NCBI GenBank assembly: GCA_015489255.1
Contig: WGAD01000056.1
Location: forward strand, 1-7,998
DNA length: 7,998 nucleotides
Direction: 5' to 3'
DNA from: Anaerolineales bacterium
GTDB taxonomy: Bacteria > Chloroflexota > Anaerolineae > Anaerolineales > Villigracilaceae
Shown: positions 1 to 6,147 of the stretch, piece after piece
Numbering within the stretch: the first letter of the stretch is position 1
Layout: the number at the start of each line of letters is the position of its first letter
Program-made: the position numbers and the translations under genes
The notes under the pieces: model-generated
Told to the model about the DNA's origin: nothing
Databases searched by the model: none
Seen by the model: only the letters and a program-made list of their open reading frames with translations

Positions 1-925
1 CAAACAAGGCCAGCAAAAAGATCGGGTTGCTCCAGTAGAGCACGGGCGATTGCCCGCCGATGGTCAGCGGAGAAAGCACCAGGAAGAACGTCAACGCTCC
101 GTTGATCAATGCCAGGCGCTGCCGATCGTCCCAGGCGACAAACTCCCCGCTCCAGCGGCGCGCCAGCCAGAACGCCAGCGCGTCCACTGCCAGCGTGAAG
201 AAAAACGCCGCCCACGGGCCATAGGCCCCGCCATCGGCCCCTGTATAAAGGGCAATGTGGTGAAACAGCAGCCCGAAAAAGCCCAAAGCGAAAAAGCGCC
301 GCGGCGGGGCCGCCGCACGGCCTTCCGGCCCTGGCGGAGGGTTGGGGGCGCGCCGCGCCAAGGCCAACAGCCCGCCGATGACCAGCCAGGAGATCAGCAG
401 CCAGCCGCCGGGGGCATCGTAAGGTGAAAGCAGCTTCCCCAATGGCAGGGTCAACAACAACAGCAGCCACAACAAACGCCAATTCCTGCGCCGAGACACC
501 CAGGCGCGGGTGCGGGCGTGGGGGTAGAGAATCTCTACAAAAGTCACGCTGGCAGCGATGCTGATCGTCGCGTGGAAAACCGTCAAATGATAGGCCCACA
601 GCCAGTTGACACCCAGCGCCCGGCCGTAGGTTCCCAGCGCTCCCAAATCTATCCACTGCGGGTCGAAGAAAGAGCGCACCATCAGACCTTCTTCAAAGAC
701 CCCGTAGGCCGCGCCCAGCAACAGCAGGCTGCGCCAGCCTCCGTGCCAGCGCACGCGCAATTCCCGCGCCAAGATAGCGCCCGAGCCATAGAGCATGGCC
801 AGCGTGAAGAACGTCAGCGGTTGTAAAAATTCATTCAGCGGAGAGGAGCCGGAAAAAAGCTCGCCGAAGATCGGCGCTATTACAAACAGGGTCAACGCGG
901 GTCGCTCTCGTATCCAGCCTCGCAT
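1..925 (-). CDS. Multi-spanning membrane protein of unknown function, paralogue of the 1460-2461 gene (partial, C-terminus beyond left edge)
   Basis: The frame stays open from ATG at 925 to the left edge, giving 308 visible residues and no stop. The protein begins MRGWIRERPALTLFVIAP and has about eight hydrophobic stretches, so it is an integral membrane protein. Visible motifs are GELFSGSS (residues 21-28), LYGSG (45-49), GAAYGVFEEG (71-80), and a helix with H113, H118, S122 and E131. A Pro/Arg-rich cytosolic-type linker lies near residues 180-200. The start is supported by a GGAAGAGG ribosome binding site seven bases upstream; the ATG at 930 is out of frame and soon meets a stop. It is divergent from the GRAM-like gene at 1008. 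It aligns by eye with the 1460-2461 product over its visible length. I do not recognise a named family. The EEGLMVR stretch resembles but does not match the EExxxR motif of CPBP intramembrane proteases, so no enzyme activity is claimed. Confidence 0.85.
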   Translation of the reverse strand, partial: MRGWIRERPALTLFVIAPIFGELFSGSSPLNEFLQPLTFFTLAMLYGSGAILARELRVRWHGGWRSLLLLGAAYGVFEEGLMVRSFFDPQWIDLGALGTYGRALGVNWLWAYHLTVFHATISIAASVTFVEILYPHARTRAWVSRRRNWRLLWLLLLLTLPLGKLLSPYDAPGGWLLISWLVIGGLLALARRAPNPPPGPEGRAAAPPRRFFALGFFGLLFHHIALYTGADGGAYGPWAAFFFTLAVDALAFWLARRWSGEFVAWDDRQRLALINGALTFFLVLSPLTIGGQSPVLYWSNPIFLLALF

Positions 926-932
926 GGCATAA

Positions 933-940
933 CCTCTTCC
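933..940 (-). promoter_or_regulatory. Ribosome binding site of the left membrane protein gene
   Basis: GGAAGAGG on the minus strand lies seven bases before the ATG at 925. It chooses this start over the ATG at 930, which is in another frame and closes within about a dozen codons. Confidence 0.65.
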
Positions 941-961
941 TTTTCTCGTGCCCAAATGGCC

Positions 962-967
962 TATAAT
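962..967 (+). promoter_or_regulatory. Consensus -10 element (TATAAT) of the GRAM-like gene
   Basis: A perfect TATAAT sits in an AT-rich patch within otherwise GC-rich sequence, 40 bases before the ATG at 1008. Transcription would begin near 974 and leave a leader of about 35 bases. The region 15-19 bases upstream is only T/C-rich (CTTCCTTTTCT) and has no good -35, so the promoter may be weak or activator-dependent. The same AT patch, read on the other strand, is also the only plausible -10 region for the divergent membrane gene. Confidence 0.5.
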
Positions 968-994
968 TTATCTTGATGATGTTGCTTTCTTGCA

Positions 995-1000
995 CAGGAG
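995..1000 (+). promoter_or_regulatory. Ribosome binding site that sets the start at 1008
   Basis: CAGGAG is followed by seven bases and then ATG at 1008. An in-frame ATG at 948 lies upstream, but it precedes the TATAAT element and would add a 20-residue extension unlike the start of a folded domain. The start at 1008 is therefore preferred. Confidence 0.7.
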
Positions 1001-1007
1001 ACCAACG

Positions 1008-1448
1008 ATGCAAATTCAAATGAACCCTGGCGAGCGCCTGATGTTTCGGGCGCCCATCTCTCTCGTGGCTGGAAAAACCGTTAACCAGGTCGGCGTCTGC
1101 TACCTGACCGATCAGCGTTTGATTATTCACTCCGAGGGGATGCTCTCTGGTCTGCTTGCCGGCATTTCCGTTCTGGCGCGCACAGCCTTGAAAAAAGGGC
1201 GCGAACAGCGCGGCAAAGTGCAAGAAATTCCCTTGCGCCAGCTGAGCAAAATTCAAATGCAAAAATACGGCCTGAACCAGACGGTAAACCTGCCGCTCAT
1301 GGACGGTTCGCAGCTGCGCATCGTCTTCGATCACAAGACTCGCCGCCGTTTTTTGCAATTTCTGGATGAAGCCCTGCGCGCCCAGGGGCTGGAGCGGGTT
1401 CCCGCGGGAGAAAACGCCTGGCGGGTGCGCCCGCGCATGGGCGGATGA
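1008..1448 (+). CDS. Small GRAM/PH-like domain protein, 146 residues
   Basis: The protein reads MQIQMNPGERLMFRAPIS and then VGVCYLTDQRLIIHS at about residues 28-42. The pattern GE-hydrophobic, a spacer, then G-x-x-YLTDQRLI is typical of bacterial GRAM and PH-like domains, where a beta strand carries 'LT.qRL'. The middle (about 45-65) is more hydrophobic, LSGLLAGISVLARTAL, possibly an amphipathic loop or membrane contact. It is followed by EIPLRQLSKIQMQKYGLNQTVNLPLMDGSQLRIVF, which fits the remaining strands. The tail RRRFLQFLDEALRAQGLE is probably the closing helix. There is no signal peptide and no catalytic motif, so it is likely a cytoplasmic lipid- or protein-binding module. It is transcribed alone, divergent from one membrane paralogue and convergent with the other, ending 11 bases before that gene's stop. 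The family call is by motif appearance only. Confidence 0.75.
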   Translation: MQIQMNPGERLMFRAPISLVAGKTVNQVGVCYLTDQRLIIHSEGMLSGLLAGISVLARTALKKGREQRGKVQEIPLRQLSKIQMQKYGLNQTVNLPLMDGSQLRIVFDHKTRRRFLQFLDEALRAQGLERVPAGENAWRVRPRMGG

Positions 1449-1459
1449 CCGCGCCTCTC

Positions 1460-2461
1460 TCATGCTCGCGCCGCCCGTTGCCAGGCCCACACGCCAAAGC
1501 CAATGCCTCCCAACCAGGTAGTGATAATGATGAACGCCGCCACTCCGCCCAACCACACCCGCGCCAGCGGCAAGGCAAGGACAAAGAAAACGCCTGCGCC
1601 CAGCAAGGGGCGTGGCGACGGGAAGCCCGTCTCTTCGGAGTTGGGGGGCGGCATCTGGCGGCTGCGCCGCAGCGCGCGCACGAAAAGCGCTATCGCCACC
1701 CCATACAGGCCCCAAATGATCGCCTGCCCTGGCCAAAACGGCGGAATGCGCTCCGGGTTGACCAAAAAGATATGAGAAAGATACCACATCCCCAACCATC
1801 CAGCCAGGATAGCGAGCGTCCGCCTGGTTTGTGGCAATAAATCGGGCAAAGCGTAGTTGCGTCCACGGGTCATTTTCTGCCAGCGTAGCGTTAACACAGC
1901 CAGCACAGAAACCGACGCCACCCCGGAAAGAAAAGAAACTTGCGGCCCCGGTGAGTTAACCGATTGGTACGCCGCGCCAAAGGCGGCCAAAGCCAGCCAA
2001 CCGCGCCATGTCTCGTAAAATTGCCGCACGCGCGGCGGCAAGGCCAACAAAACCTGATGCGAAGTCGTCAGCAGCCCTTCTGTCAGCACAAGCGGTGTGA
2101 TGAATGAAAGCCAGGTGTGCCACCACAAGAGGACAAAGACTTCAAAGATGGCCACATCGGCCAGTGTGAGCCAGGCCTCCCAGGCTGGACGCCACAGCAT
2201 CTTGGTGATGTAGGCTTCGTATAGGCCAAAAAGAGCGCCGGCAAAAACGAGCGCGGCAAAGGTTGGCCGTCGCCCGTAACGGTAGATCAGGGTCAGCAAC
2301 AAGAGGGTGTGCAGGCCGTAGAGGGGCACCACCACCAGCAACCCCCAGAGATCGAAAAAAGGGAACAAGGTGGAGCCGGAAAAGACCTCCGCAAAGAACG
2401 CACTGTAAGCGGCCAGGAGAACCCAGAAGAAAACCTTGTGTTTGCGTGGAGGGGTGTTCAC
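1460..2461 (-). CDS. Multi-spanning membrane protein of unknown function, complete member of the paralogue pair (333 residues)
   Basis: The start is GTG at 2461, preceded by AGGA with a six-base spacer. It overlaps the stop of the upstream lutA-like gene as GTGA, so the two are probably translationally coupled. About eight to ten hydrophobic segments run through the protein, with a soluble Arg-rich loop near residues 200-218 and another near 266-285. Motifs matching the 1-925 product are AEVFSGST (24-31), PLYG (46-49), GALFGLYE (75-82), and H115, S119 and E128 in one helix. The spacing from this His to the Ser and to the Glu is identical in both proteins. An SPGPQ stretch near residue 170 matches SPYDAPG in the paralogue. 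No known domain is recognised. A transporter subunit, an enzyme on a lipid substrate or a quinone-linked membrane partner of the LutA-like protein are all possible; the data do not choose between them. Confidence 0.88.
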   Translation of the reverse strand: MNTPPRKHKVFFWVLLAAYSAFFAEVFSGSTLFPFFDLWGLLVVVPLYGLHTLLLLTLIYRYGRRPTFAALVFAGALFGLYEAYITKMLWRPAWEAWLTLADVAIFEVFVLLWWHTWLSFITPLVLTEGLLTTSHQVLLALPPRVRQFYETWRGWLALAAFGAAYQSVNSPGPQVSFLSGVASVSVLAVLTLRWQKMTRGRNYALPDLLPQTRRTLAILAGWLGMWYLSHIFLVNPERIPPFWPGQAIIWGLYGVAIALFVRALRRSRQMPPPNSEETGFPSPRPLLGAGVFFVLALPLARVWLGGVAAFIIITTWLGGIGFGVWAWQRAARA

Positions 2462-3198
2462 GCCTCATCCTTTTCTGTGCGTGCCAGCACCTCGGCCAGG
2501 TGAACCACATGCTGGCGGTGTTGGCGGCGGTGCAAACCGCCGGCGATGTGCATCCGGCAGCCGGTATCGGCGGTCACCACCGTCTCCGCGCCGCTGGCAT
2601 TCACGTTATCCAGTTTGCGCAGCAGCATCTCGCGGGAGATCTCTGGCATCTCAACGGAAAAAATGCCGCCAAAGCCACAACATTCCTCCGCCTGCGGCAG
2701 AGGCAAAAGCGTTGCGCCGCGAACGTGCTCCAGCAGCAGCCGCGGCTGCCGATCGATGCCCAATCCGCGCAACAGGTGGCAAGAGGGGTGATATGTCAGC
2801 CGACCAGGCCAAAACGCGCCCACGTCCACCACGCCGAGCACGTCCACCAGGTACTCGCTAAATTCATAGACCCGTTCTCCCAGCGCCGCAGCGCGCTGAT
2901 GCCACGGGTCGCCCTCTGGAAAGAGTTCCAGATAACCATGCCGCAGCATGTGCACACAAGAGCCGGAAGGCGCCACGACATCCCCGGACACACGCTCAAA
3001 GGTGCGGATGAGTTGCTGGGCCAGCGGGCGGGCTTCCTCCCACAAACCCGCGTTGAAGGCCGGCTGGCCGCAACAGGTCTGTGGTTGCGGGAAGTCAACG
3101 CGATAGCCCAAACGGTTGAAGACTTTCACCAGAGCGTGCCCCGTTTGCGGAAAGAAGGTATCGACCAGGCAGGTGACAAACAGATTGACCACAGGCAT
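2458..3198 (-). CDS. lutA: LutA-like (Fe-S)-binding protein with two CCG cysteine-rich domains
   Basis: The product has 246 residues, the usual length of LutA/YkgE. The N-terminus FVTCLVDTFFPQTG is diagnostic of LutA. Two cysteine-rich (CCG) repeats are visible: C10, C42-C43-G44 and C81 in the first half, then C140, C173-C174-G175 and C214 in the second (HPSC, EECCGFGGIFSV, TADTGC). In LutA, GlcF and HdrB proteins such repeats bind iron-sulfur clusters. LutA normally works with LutB and LutC to oxidise L-lactate to pyruvate in the cytoplasm. Here neither partner is visible: upstream is a divergent glgP and downstream is an overlapping membrane protein gene. The true substrate is therefore uncertain, and another hydroxy-acid or a quinone/heterodisulfide-type reaction is possible. 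The ATG at 3198 has only a weak purine-rich stretch (AAGATAAA) upstream, so initiation may be inefficient. Confidence 0.9.
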   Translation of the reverse strand: MPVVNLFVTCLVDTFFPQTGHALVKVFNRLGYRVDFPQPQTCCGQPAFNAGLWEEARPLAQQLIRTFERVSGDVVAPSGSCVHMLRHGYLELFPEGDPWHQRAAALGERVYEFSEYLVDVLGVVDVGAFWPGRLTYHPSCHLLRGLGIDRQPRLLLEHVRGATLLPLPQAEECCGFGGIFSVEMPEISREMLLRKLDNVNASGAETVVTADTGCRMHIAGGLHRRQHRQHVVHLAEVLARTEKDEA

Positions 3199-3321
3199 GG
3201 GTTTATCTTACGCCAAAACCCGGTTCTTGCAAAGCAATAATTCACCCGATGAACAAACGGGGCCGGTTTCCTCCCGATTGCGGCCTCAAGGCCTCTGTTT
3301 CGCCCGTAGATTGTCAACTCC

Positions 3322-3354
3322 TTGAACTTATCTCTCCTGCCCTTATGGTATGAT
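3322..3354 (+). promoter_or_regulatory. Candidate promoter of the glgP operon
   Basis: TTGAAC (3322-3327) is followed by a 17-base spacer and TATGGT (3345-3350). The better -10 hexamer TATGAT (3349-3354) overlaps it but gives a 21-base spacer to the same -35. Either way, transcription would start around 3357-3361, about 45 bases before the GTG start. Confidence 0.5.
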
Positions 3355-3392
3355 AGCGGCGACAGCCAAGCGTGAGACCTTCGAAAAACAAC

Positions 3393-3397
3393 AGGAG
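3393..3397 (+). promoter_or_regulatory. Ribosome binding site supporting the GTG start of glgP
   Basis: AGGAG lies five bases before GTG at 3403. The protein then reads MFRTQIPKHFDVPRRLERLAELPYNLWW, which matches how this family begins, so the GTG is accepted. Confidence 0.7.
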
Positions 3398-3402
3398 CGC
3401 CT

Positions 3403-5559
3403 GTGTTCAGAACCCAGATACCCAAACACTTTGATGTACCCCGCCGCCTGGAACGGCTGGCTGAATTGCCTTACAATCTCTGGTGGACCTGGAACGCTGC
3501 TGCCTGGCGGCTGTATCGCGACATCAACGCCGAATTGTGGGAGCGTGTGAACCACAACCCCCTGGTCTTCCTGCGCGAGATCGGGCGTGCTGAGCTGAAC
3601 GCAGCCGCCCAAAATTCGCATTACCTGGAACGTTACGATGCTGTGCTGGCGCGCTTCGACGCTTACATGCAAGAAAAGCAAACCTGGTTCCGCCGCCGTT
3701 ACCCTCAGGCCGAGGCGCAGCGCATCGCTTATTTCTCCATGGAATACGGCCTGCATGAGATCTTGCCCATTTATTCCGGCGGGTTGGGCGTGCTTTCTGG
3801 CGACCACCTGAAAGAAGCCAGCGACATGGGGCTGCCGCTGGTGGGCGTTGGTTTCCTTTACATGGAGGGGTATTTCAGCCAGCGAATCAGCGAAGACGGC
3901 TGGCAAGAAGCGCTCAACAACCCTTTGCGCTTCGAAGACTTGCCCGTTTTACCCGTGCTGGCGGAAAACGGCCGCCCGCTCACCGTGACCGTCCCCCTGC
4001 CGGAACGCGATGTCGCCGTCCGCATTTGGGAATTGCGCGTTGGCCGCGTTCCCCTCTATTTGCTGGATTCCAACATCCCGGACAACCATCCGGACGATCG
4101 CCAGTTGACCGCCCGCCTGTATTGGAGTGACCTCAACCTGCGGGTGATGCAAGAGGTGGTGCTGGGCGTGGGTGGCGTCCGTGCGTTGCGCGCGCTGAAC
4201 TGTCGCCCCACAGTCTGGCACATGAACGAGGGGCATTCCGCCTTCCTGACCCTGGAACGGATCCGGGAATTAACCGTTGAAGGCCTCGATTTTGAGCAGG
4301 CGGCGGCCCGCACCCGTGGCAGCAACGTCTTCACCACCCATACCCCCGTCCCCGCGGGCAACGATGAGTTTCCTCTCTGGCTGGTGGACAAATACCTGGC
4401 CCGCTTGTGGCCAGAGCTTGGGCTTTCGCGCGATCAATTCGTGAACTTGGCGCGCCACCGCCAGGCCTGGGGCGATGCCTTCAGTATGCCCATCCTGGCG
4501 CTGCGCTTCTCCGCCGGGCGCAACGGCGTCTCCGAGCTGCACGGGCGGGTCGCCCGGCGCATGTGGCGCCATCTCTGGCCCGACCGGCCAGTGGAAGAAG
4601 TGCCGATCACCCATGTGACCAACGGTGTGCATACCGATTTCTGGATGGCGCGCCGGCTCAAAGCATTGCTGGAAGAATACGTTGGCGCCGACTGGCGCGC
4701 CCACCTGGCCGACCAGGAATACTGGGAGCGGGTGAACCGCATCCCCGACCAGGCTTTGTGGGAGGTACACCAGCATCTGAAGCGCAAGCTGGTCTTCTAC
4801 TTGCGCGAACGCGCCCGCTGGCGCTGGATTCAAGGCGGATTCCATCCGGTGCAGGTGGTGGCCTCGGGCGCCCTTCTCGACCCTTACGCCCTGACCATCG
4901 GCTTTGCCCGTCGCTTTGCCACCTACAAACGCGCCCATTTGATCCTGAGCGACGTCGACCGCCTGCTTCGCATCCTCAACCGCGCCAACCGCCCCGTTCA
5001 GATCATCTTTGCCGGCAAAGCTCACCCGGCCGATGAACCCGGCAAACACCTCATTCAAGAGGTCTATCGGATCGTGAAAAAAGCCGAAAACGGCGGGCGC
5101 CTCGTCTTCCTGGAAGATTACGACATCAACCTGGCCCGCTACCTGGTGCAGGGCGTGGATGTTTGGCTCAACACGCCACGACGCCCCAACGAGGCCTCCG
5201 GTACCTCTGGCATGAAAGCCGCCATCAATGGCGCGCTCAATTTCTCAGTGCTCGATGGCTGGTGGCGCGAAGCCTTCAACGGCAAAAACGGCTGGGCCAT
5301 CGGCGAAGACCGCGACCCCGGCCCCGACAACGCAGCCCAAGACCGCGCCGACGCCGAAAGCCTCTACCGCACCCTGGAAAACGCTATCATCCCGCTCTAT
5401 TACGAAGACCGCGGGCCGGACGATCTGCCCCATGAGTGGATTGAACGCATGAAGGAGGCCTTGCGCACGGTCACCCCGCAATTTAGCACGCGGCGGATGC
5501 TCAGCGAGTATATGGAGCGGCTCTATTACCCCGCCATGCAAAACGCTGCGGAGGATTGA
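3403..5559 (+). CDS. glgP: Alpha-glucan (glycogen/maltodextrin) phosphorylase, GT35, with DUF3417-type N-terminus
   Basis: This enzyme removes glucose from the non-reducing ends of alpha-1,4-glucans with phosphate, giving glucose-1-phosphate in the cytoplasm. The 718 residues start with a DUF3417-like region (about 1-105, with LAELPYNLWWTWN and NP) and continue into the phosphorylase core. Visible core motifs are YFSMEYG (110-116), SGGLGVLSGDH from 125, WHMNEGHSAF from 272, THTPVPAGND from 312 with H313 at the catalytic-His position of muscle phosphorylase, NGVHTDFW from 407, and FARRFATYKR from 501. In the last, R503, R504 and K509 fit the phosphate-binding residues. EASGTSGMKAAINGALN carries K605, the pyridoxal-phosphate lysine. 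All key residues are present. It is shorter than the roughly 820-860-residue Thermus, Thermotoga and mycobacterial relatives. It is followed after three bases by a UPF0316 gene, forming an operon. Confidence 0.96.
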   Translation: MFRTQIPKHFDVPRRLERLAELPYNLWWTWNAAAWRLYRDINAELWERVNHNPLVFLREIGRAELNAAAQNSHYLERYDAVLARFDAYMQEKQTWFRRRYPQAEAQRIAYFSMEYGLHEILPIYSGGLGVLSGDHLKEASDMGLPLVGVGFLYMEGYFSQRISEDGWQEALNNPLRFEDLPVLPVLAENGRPLTVTVPLPERDVAVRIWELRVGRVPLYLLDSNIPDNHPDDRQLTARLYWSDLNLRVMQEVVLGVGGVRALRALNCRPTVWHMNEGHSAFLTLERIRELTVEGLDFEQAAARTRGSNVFTTHTPVPAGNDEFPLWLVDKYLARLWPELGLSRDQFVNLARHRQAWGDAFSMPILALRFSAGRNGVSELHGRVARRMWRHLWPDRPVEEVPITHVTNGVHTDFWMARRLKALLEEYVGADWRAHLADQEYWERVNRIPDQALWEVHQHLKRKLVFYLRERARWRWIQGGFHPVQVVASGALLDPYALTIGFARRFATYKRAHLILSDVDRLLRILNRANRPVQIIFAGKAHPADEPGKHLIQEVYRIVKKAENGGRLVFLEDYDINLARYLVQGVDVWLNTPRRPNEASGTSGMKAAINGALNFSVLDGWWREAFNGKNGWAIGEDRDPGPDNAAQDRADAESLYRTLENAIIPLYYEDRGPDDLPHEWIERMKEALRTVTPQFSTRRMLSEYMERLYYPAMQNAAED

Positions 5560-5562
5560 AGG

Positions 5563-6090
5563 ATGGAAACCTTTTTGCAAACCCACGTCTTTTGGGGCGC
5601 CATCATCATCTTCCTGGTGCGCGTGCTCAACATTGCCCTGGATACCTTGCGCGTGCTCTTTGTGATGCGCGGCCAACGGATGCTGGCCTGGCTGATCGGG
5701 TTCATTGTTTCGCTGCTCTACGTCTTGCTGCTGACCTCGGTGCTCACCAACCTGAGCCAGACCGCTTATGTGCTGGCCTATGCCGCCGGTTTTGCCACCG
5801 GCAGCGTGGCCGGTATGTGGCTGGAGGAGAAAATGGCGCTGGGTTTCAAGGTGGTGCAAATCATCAGCCCGGGAAACGGCACTATCCTGGCGACGATGCT
5901 GCGGGAAAAAGGCTTCGGCGTCACCGAGATCCCCGCCCGTGGACGCGACGGCGCTGTCACCATGTTGAACGTCGGCGCGCGGCGGCGCGATGCCGCCACC
6001 GTCCAGCAGCTGGTGCGCGAGGTGGACCCCAACGCTTTCATCACCGAGGAGGACGTGCGTCCCATACGGCGCGGCGTCTGGCGCAAGTAA
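5563..6090 (+). CDS. UPF0316 membrane protein (DUF5698 membrane part plus DUF2179 domain)
   Basis: The 175-residue product matches the usual length of the UPF0316/YebE family. Three predicted membrane helices lie at about residues 10-33, 41-61 and 67-86. The conserved RVLNIALDTLRVLFVMRG stretch (20-37) and YAAGFATGSVAGMWLEE (73-89) are characteristic. The C-terminal DUF2179-type domain (about 95-165) starts QIISPGNGTILATMLREKGFG and is probably cytoplasmic. The biochemical role of the family is not established. The ATG at 5563 has GGAGG eight bases upstream, inside the end of glgP, and the gap between the genes is three bases, so they are co-transcribed and probably coupled. The transcript ends at the hairpin at 6108-6142. 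Confidence 0.93.
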   Translation: METFLQTHVFWGAIIIFLVRVLNIALDTLRVLFVMRGQRMLAWLIGFIVSLLYVLLLTSVLTNLSQTAYVLAYAAGFATGSVAGMWLEEKMALGFKVVQIISPGNGTILATMLREKGFGVTEIPARGRDGAVTMLNVGARRRDAATVQQLVREVDPNAFITEEDVRPIRRGVWRK

Positions 6091-6107
6091 AGACACCCCC
6101 CAGGCAC

Positions 6108-6142
6108 AAAAATCCCCTGCCCTCGGCGGCAGGGGATTTTTT
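6108..6142. terminator. Bidirectional intrinsic terminator between UPF0316 gene and rny
   Basis: AAAAATCCCCTGCC (6108-6121) pairs perfectly with GGCAGGGGATTTTT (6128-6141) around a six-base loop. The right arm ends in a T run on the plus strand, and the left A run gives a T run on the minus strand. It lies 17 bases after the UPF0316 stop and 5 bases beyond the rny stop, so it serves both convergent genes. Confidence 0.92.
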
Positions 6143-6147
6143 GCCGT

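Larger units (their letters stand above)
3199..3402. promoter_or_regulatory. Divergent control region between lutA-like gene and glgP, with two short dyads
   Basis: This 204-base region has no gene. It holds a 15-base dyad AAACGGGGCCGGTTT (3255-3269, one mismatched pair around a central G) and a 12-base inverted repeat GGCCT-CA-AGGCC (3282-3293). Both lie between the two divergent starts, where an operator could affect either gene. No good minus-strand promoter could be picked with confidence. Operator function is inference. Confidence 0.35.

Noticed and set aside
672..694. Possible CPBP protease motif (EEGLMVR) in the left membrane protein
   Set aside because: The family motif is EExxxR; here the Arg is one position too far, and the paralogue lacks the second Glu and the Arg, so the assignment is not supported.
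50..826. Plus-strand open frames of 125 and 102 codons near the left edge
   Set aside because: They are antisense to the membrane gene at 1-925, which stays open to the edge with clear hydrophobic helices and a good ribosome binding site.
1394..1434. GC-rich hairpins GCGGG-TT-CCCGC and GCGGG-TGCG-CCCGC near the end of the GRAM-like gene
   Set aside because: They lie inside coding sequence and have no T run, so they are not convincing terminators.
831..1799. Long open frame of 322 codons on the minus strand
   Set aside because: It crosses the GRAM-like gene in antisense and both membrane genes in other frames. Its composition is that of a shadow frame, and it conflicts with three better-supported genes.
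2263..3240. Long open frame of 325 codons on the plus strand
   Set aside because: It is antisense to the lutA-like gene and the membrane gene start. The lutA frame has clear family motifs, so this one is a GC-driven artefact.
4270..5058. Open frame of 262 codons antisense to glgP
   Set aside because: It lies wholly within the catalytic core of glgP and shows no domain-like sequence.
5245..6096. Open frame of 283 codons antisense to glgP end and the UPF0316 gene
   Set aside because: It spans two confident plus-strand genes and their junction. Its His/Gln-rich composition is typical of antisense frames.
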